From: Caballeronia sp. SEWSISQ10-4 2
Lineage (GTDB): Bacteria > Pseudomonadota > Gammaproteobacteria > Burkholderiales > Burkholderiaceae
DNA: 64,000 nucleotides
Direction of reading: 5' to 3'
NCBI RefSeq assembly: GCF_030464885.1
Contig: NZ_JALPRJ010000027.1
Span: 1 to 64,000, forward strand
A program made the translations under genes and the position numbers. The notes under the pieces were generated by a model. It saw nothing but the letters and a program-made list of their open reading frames with translations, made no database searches and was not told the origin of the DNA. Below, piece by piece: positions 59,887 through 64,000 of this stretch; position 1 is the stretch's first letter, and each line of letters begins with the position of its first letter.

Positions 59887-60801
59887 TCAGCGTTTGTGCG
59901 CGAGCGCCGGGGTGGTGGCATCGGCTCCGCTCGGCGCAGCGCCATTCGGGCTGCGCATGAAGCGGAAGAAGTCGCTGCTTGGATCGACGACCATCACGTC
60001 GCCGGCATTGAAGGTCTTTTTATACGCTTCGAGGCTTTGATAGAACTGGTAGAACTGCGGATCGACGCCGTATGCGTCGGCGGCAATCGACGCAGCCTTG
60101 CCATCGCCCTCACCCTTGATGGTCTGCGCTTCTTTGTAGGCATCGGCGAGAATGGCTTCCTGCTGGCGCTCCGCGCTCGCTTTCAGCGCATCGGCATCCG
60201 CCGTGCCCTTCGCGCGCGCCTCGGCCGCCGCTTGCTGGCGCGCCGCGATCATGCGTTTGTAGACCGAATCGGCCACCGCCGGCGGAAAGTCGATGCGCGT
60301 CAGTTGCAGATCGACGAGTTCCACGCCGAACGCGGCCACCGGCTGCTCGATCTCCTTCTGTGCTTCGCTCGCGATAGCCTGCTGTTCACCCAGCACGTCC
60401 GTCAGCGAGCGTTTCGTGAACGCCGATGTCAACGCCGTGCGCGTGAGCGCGGCCAGCCGGTCCTGCGCCGTTTGCGTGTTCTTCTCGTTGCTTTCGAAGA
60501 GCTTGAGCGGATCGGTCACGCGGTACTTGATGACCGTGTTCACGATCACCTCGTTCTTGTCCGACGTGTTGAAGCGATCCGTGCCCGCTTCGTCGAGCGT
60601 GAGCGTACGCGTGTCGATCAGCGTGAGCGCCTGGAACGGCGGCGGCAGCTTGAAATGCAGGCCGGGCGTGACGAGCGTGGGCGAGCCGCCGCCATGCGAG
60701 GTCACCACGCCCGCATGGCGTTCGTCGACCACGAACATCATGGACGAGCCGATGAACAGCACGATTACCACAGCGACTACGAGCGCAATAATTCGATTCA
60801 T
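59887..60801 (-). CDS. hflC: HflC, membrane protease regulator
   Basis: A 304-residue SPFH/band-7 protein with one N-terminal membrane segment (IIALVVAVVIVLFIGSSM) and a cytoplasmic or periplasmic helical coiled-coil stretch (RQQAAAEARAKGTADADAL). It forms a complex with HflK that modulates the FtsH protease. ATG at 60801; 11 bases after the hflK stop. Confidence 0.93.
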   Translation of the reverse strand: MNRIIALVVAVVIVLFIGSSMMFVVDERHAGVVTSHGGGSPTLVTPGLHFKLPPPFQALTLIDTRTLTLDEAGTDRFNTSDKNEVIVNTVIKYRVTDPLKLFESNEKNTQTAQDRLAALTRTALTSAFTKRSLTDVLGEQQAIASEAQKEIEQPVAAFGVELVDLQLTRIDFPPAVADSVYKRMIAARQQAAAEARAKGTADADALKASAERQQEAILADAYKEAQTIKGEGDGKAASIAADAYGVDPQFYQFYQSLEAYKKTFNAGDVMVVDPSSDFFRFMRSPNGAAPSGADATTPALAHKR

Positions 60802-60812
60802 GATCGCGCTCC

Positions 60813-62291
60813 TCATTGAGTTTCGTCTTCACGCGAGCGCGAGCGAAATGCGTCGCGCGAGCGGAATGGGTCACCCGACGACTGCGCTGCTGCGCCCGAA
60901 GCGGCAGCAGACGCCGCGGCGCTGGCGGCGCTGGCGGACTGGGCCGTCACAGCCGAAGCCGCCGATGCGCTTTCCGCACGTGCGTCCTGCGTGATAGAGC
61001 CCCCGGAACTTCCCAGCACGCCCGCAGGCGGAGCCCCGACCGGCTGATTCGGGCCTGATGACGCTGCTGCACCCGACGCCGGAGCGCCTGCGTTTGCATG
61101 CTGACGGTTTGCATCGACGAGCTTGTCGAGCGGCAGATACACCACGTTATTCGAGCTCTTGCTGTCGACGAACACCTTCGTCGCACGCGAGTAGATCTGC
61201 TGCATTGTGTCCAGATACATGCGTTGACGAATCACTGCCGGCGCCTTCGAATATTCTGCGTAGACCTGCTTGAAGCGCTCGGCATTGCCTTGCGCCTGCG
61301 AAACGACCCGGTTGCTATAGCCCTTGGCGTCGTCGATCATGCGCGCCGCGTCGGTTTTCGCGCGCGGCAATAGTTGATCGGCGTAGGCCTTAGCGGTATC
61401 GACCGCGCGCTCGTTGTCCTGACGCACCTTCGCCGCATCCTCGAACGCGGCCTGAACCTGCGCCGGCACCTGCACGCTCTGGATCGTCACACCGGTCACC
61501 TGCAAACCCGTCTTGTACGAATCGAGCGATGCCTGGATCCGGTCGACGAGCTTCGCGCGCAATGCTTCGCGATCCTTGAAAAGCAGGTCGTCGGTGCTAT
61601 GCGTACCGGCGATCTCGCGAATCGCGGCCTGGGCCGATTCCGTTACGTTCTGGTCGGGATCGACATTGCGGAACAGATAGTCGGTTGCCGACTTGATCTG
61701 GTACTGCACGGCAAACCGCACATCGACGATATCCGCGTCGTGCGTGAGCAGCGACGCGTCGCGTACGTTGGCCTGGGTAACGGTGTTGTTGCGACCGACT
61801 TCGACCGAACGAATCTGCGACGTATTGACGATCTCCTGCGACTCAAACGGATACGGAAGACGCCAGTGCATGCCCGCGTCCGCCGATCCTTCATATTTGC
61901 CGAAGCGCGACACGACCCCGACATTGCCGTCCTGTACGACGAATACGCCGCTGCCCAGATAGATCGCAATCAACACGCCGATGACAACGCCCATCCCGAT
62001 CTTGGCGCCGCGGCCGTTGTCCGTTCGCGGACCACCGCCGGCCGGTTTTTTGCCGAACAAGCCGGCGAGCTTCTTGTTGAAGTCGCGCCACATTTCGTCG
62101 AGATCCGGCGGACCTTCACCGTCCTTGTCCTTCGATGGACGCTTTGGTTCCTGCGGACGCTGTTGGTCCTGGCTTTTGCCGTCGCCATTGCCATCGCCCC
62201 GCCCCCAGCGCGGATCGTTGATCGAAAAGACGGCATGCGAAAGCTGCCGGTTACTCCGCTCGTTGTAGTCGTTCACTCGGTGATTCACCAT
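60813..62291 (-). CDS. hflK: HflK, membrane protease regulator
   Basis: A 492-residue SPFH protein. The N-terminus is charged and Gly/Pro-rich, a membrane segment is at about 100-120 (IGMGVVIGVLIAIYLGSGVFVV), and a band-7 domain follows. The last 90 residues form an unusually long Ala/Ser tail (SASAASAVTAQSASAASAAA). Operon partner of hflC. Confidence 0.93.
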   Translation of the reverse strand: MVNHRVNDYNERSNRQLSHAVFSINDPRWGRGDGNGDGKSQDQQRPQEPKRPSKDKDGEGPPDLDEMWRDFNKKLAGLFGKKPAGGGPRTDNGRGAKIGMGVVIGVLIAIYLGSGVFVVQDGNVGVVSRFGKYEGSADAGMHWRLPYPFESQEIVNTSQIRSVEVGRNNTVTQANVRDASLLTHDADIVDVRFAVQYQIKSATDYLFRNVDPDQNVTESAQAAIREIAGTHSTDDLLFKDREALRAKLVDRIQASLDSYKTGLQVTGVTIQSVQVPAQVQAAFEDAAKVRQDNERAVDTAKAYADQLLPRAKTDAARMIDDAKGYSNRVVSQAQGNAERFKQVYAEYSKAPAVIRQRMYLDTMQQIYSRATKVFVDSKSSNNVVYLPLDKLVDANRQHANAGAPASGAAASSGPNQPVGAPPAGVLGSSGGSITQDARAESASAASAVTAQSASAASAAASAAASGAAAQSSGDPFRSRDAFRSRSREDETQ

Positions 62292-62323
62292 TAGACAGCC
62301 GGGTCAATGCAAATCGGAACAGA

Positions 62324-63604
62324 TCAGTGCCCGTGCTCGGGGACCTTGCGGTCTTCACTTTTGTCGGCTGACCGGTGGTCTTCCGGTAGCGTGGTTCCGT
62401 CGTCGGATGTGCTATCCATGGACTCCGGCACGATTGTGCCGTCCGGAAGTTCCGTGTACTCGTTGTTATCTTTGGGTTCGGAAGCCGCAAATTCGGCGAT
62501 GGCCGCGCGCAGCGCGTCGAGTCCCTGACCCGTTCGTGCGCTCAAAAAGACGCGCAAAATATTACCATACTCGTCCCTTTCAACCGCGTCGCCACGGGCC
62601 GCCAATTCAGGCACCGCGTCGATCTTGTTGAAGACGAGGATCTGCGGAATGCCGTCGGCACCGATACTGCTCAGCACCTTGTTCACCTCGTCGATCTGAT
62701 CGAGGCGCACCATGCTCGACGCATCCACCACGTGCAGCAGCAAGTCGGCCTGAACGGTTTCTTCGAGCGTGGCGCGAAAAGCCGCGACCAGTTGGTGAGG
62801 CAAGTCACGGATGAAACCAACGGTGTCGGACACCACTGCCTGGCCCGCTTCTTCGCTGAGATAGACCCGTCGCGAGGTGGTATCGAGCGTGGCGAACAAC
62901 TGGTCCGCCGCATACGCCTGCGCCTTCGTCAACGCATTGAACAGCGTCGACTTGCCCGCGTTCGTATAACCGACGAGCGACACCGACGTGGTCCGGTTGC
63001 GCACGCGCTGACGCCGCTGCGTGCCATGCTGGCGCCGCAGCTTCATCAACCGCGCCTTCAGTGCCTTGATCCGCTCGCCGATCAGCCGGCGGTCGGTTTC
63101 AAGCTGCGTTTCACCCGGACCGCGCAAACCGATACCGCCCTTTTGCCGCTCGAGGTGAGTCCACGCGCGAATCAATCGGGTGGACAGGTATTGGAGCTGC
63201 GCGAGTTCGACCTGCAGCTTGCCTTCGTGACTGCGGGCACGCTGCGCAAAAATGTCGAGGATGAGACTGGTCCGGTCAATCACACGCCGGTCCAGCGCCG
63301 TCTCCAGATTGCGTTGCTGCGCGGGCGCGAGGGCGTGATTAAAAATGACAAGTTCCACGTCGTTGGCTTCGCACGCGAGGCGCAGCTCTTCGACTTTGCC
63401 GCTGCCGACAAACATCTTGGCATCGGGACTGGAACGGCGACCGGTCAGGGTGACGGCGGGATGGGCACCCGCACTTTGTGCGAGCAGACTGAGTTCTTCG
63501 AGACTGGCATCGAAATCGATTTTGCCGAAGTCGATACCGACAAGCGCTGCGTTGATCAAATTAATGTTTTCATTTTGAAGCGACCGGTGAATTAGCACGT
63601 TCAT
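62324..63604 (-). CDS. hflX: GTPase HflX
   Basis: A 426-residue ribosome-associated GTPase. N-terminal HflX domain (GKIDFDASLEELSLLAQSAGAHPAV in part), GTPase motifs GYTNAGKST (G1), DTVGFIRDLP (G3) and NKID (G4), and an acidic tail (DDGTTLPEDHRSADKSED). It splits stalled 70S ribosomes in other bacteria. It lies between hfq and hflK. Confidence 0.94.
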   Translation of the reverse strand: MNVLIHRSLQNENINLINAALVGIDFGKIDFDASLEELSLLAQSAGAHPAVTLTGRRSSPDAKMFVGSGKVEELRLACEANDVELVIFNHALAPAQQRNLETALDRRVIDRTSLILDIFAQRARSHEGKLQVELAQLQYLSTRLIRAWTHLERQKGGIGLRGPGETQLETDRRLIGERIKALKARLMKLRRQHGTQRRQRVRNRTTSVSLVGYTNAGKSTLFNALTKAQAYAADQLFATLDTTSRRVYLSEEAGQAVVSDTVGFIRDLPHQLVAAFRATLEETVQADLLLHVVDASSMVRLDQIDEVNKVLSSIGADGIPQILVFNKIDAVPELAARGDAVERDEYGNILRVFLSARTGQGLDALRAAIAEFAASEPKDNNEYTELPDGTIVPESMDSTSDDGTTLPEDHRSADKSEDRKVPEHGH

Positions 63605-63633
63605 TCATGCCGTGACACCGGGCGCAACGAGGT

Positions 63634-63870
63634 TTAGGGCGTTTCTGCATCCGGGTGGAAATTCACCGGACGCGCCGGCACGACCGTAGAAATGGCGTGC
63701 TTGTAGACCATCTGGGTAACCGTATTCCGGAGCAACACGACGTACTGGTCGAACGATTCAATATTGCCTTGCAGCTTGATGCCGTTGACCAGGTAAATCG
63801 ACACCGGCACATGCTCTTTTCGCAGTGCGTTCAAAAACGGGTCTTGTAACAATTGCCCTTTGTTGCTCAT
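63634..63870 (-). CDS. hfq: RNA chaperone Hfq
   Basis: A 78-residue Sm-like hexamer protein. Motifs: [38 protein letters not shown] (Sm1) and [16 protein letters not shown] (Sm2). It pairs small RNAs with mRNAs. The ATG at 63870 has GGAG at good spacing; a longer frame to 63936 is rejected. First gene of the hfq-hflX-hflK-hflC block in the window. Confidence 0.96.
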
Positions 63871-63943
63871 AGCAAACTCCGTATTATTTTTGCAGGTTGA
63901 CGTGATTGCGACGAAGAAAAAGAGATCCGCCGTCAATCGCTAC

Positions 63944-63949
63944 ACTATA
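63944..63949 (-). promoter_or_regulatory. Candidate -10 box of hfq
   Basis: On the minus strand TATAGT stands 74 bases before the hfq start, in an AT-richer stretch. No good -35 is seen within the usual distance. The gene upstream of hfq, if any, is outside the window. Confidence 0.3.
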
Positions 63950-64000
63950 GCCGATTTTCATTTTCGCACCAGCGCGCCCCAGCCGGCGAAAACCCGGCGA

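Overview
The window is a piece of a GC-rich betaproteobacterial chromosome, most likely from a Burkholderia-group organism (Burkholderia, Paraburkholderia or Caballeronia). This rests on protein-family resemblance and gene order: hfq-hflX-hflK-hflC-DUF2065-hisZ-purA, a polyhydroxyalkanoate (PHA) locus phaC-phaA-phaB-phaR, a BktB-type thiolase and a complete Wsp surface-sensing operon. The species cannot be fixed from sequence reading alone. I saw no rRNA, tRNA, CRISPR array or intact insertion sequence.

Layout. 0-0.6 kb: remnant of an outer-membrane beta-barrel gene. 0.6-9.7 kb: full wspABCDEFR operon on the minus strand, linking a membrane chemoreceptor to a diguanylate cyclase. 9.7-10.2 kb: a non-coding stretch with DnaA-box-like words. 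10.2-11.9 kb: hipBA toxin-antitoxin pair with operator-like palindromes. 12-16.2 kb: AsmA-family protein and a divergent fetAB-type ABC exporter. 16.2-21.8 kb: light-sensing module (heme oxygenase, bacteriophytochrome kinase, small response regulator) followed by a hybrid histidine kinase. 22.2-26 kb: LigD and Ku, the two-component bacterial non-homologous end-joining system. 26-34.7 kb: mixed metabolism (oxidoreductase with divergent LysR regulator, cytochrome P450, serB, metC, a lipoprotein, bktB). 34.7-37.3 kb: rimO and a DusC-type gene.

37.3-38.8 kb is a small accessory island between dusC and phaR. It holds a PIN-domain toxin with a Phd-type antitoxin, two direct repeats resembling the end of an IS21-type element, and a higBA locus whose toxin gene carries a frameshifting deletion while antitoxin and operator look intact. 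39-44.1 kb: PHA genes. 44.4-47.5 kb: pgeF, rluD and divergent bamD. 47.6-56 kb: DinG-type helicase, small YdcH-like protein, a Gln/Ala-rich secreted coiled-coil protein, tex and kup. 56.1-63.9 kb: phosphoribosyltransferase, purA, hisZ, DUF2065, hflC, hflK, hflX and hfq, all on the minus strand.

Most of the window is ordinary core chromosome. The parts most worth a second look are the DnaA-box-like intergenic region, the decayed higB beside an intact antitoxin and palindrome, the bacteriophytochrome module, the tandem repeat made from the end of the DUF2065 gene, and the unannotated secreted coiled-coil protein divergent from tex.
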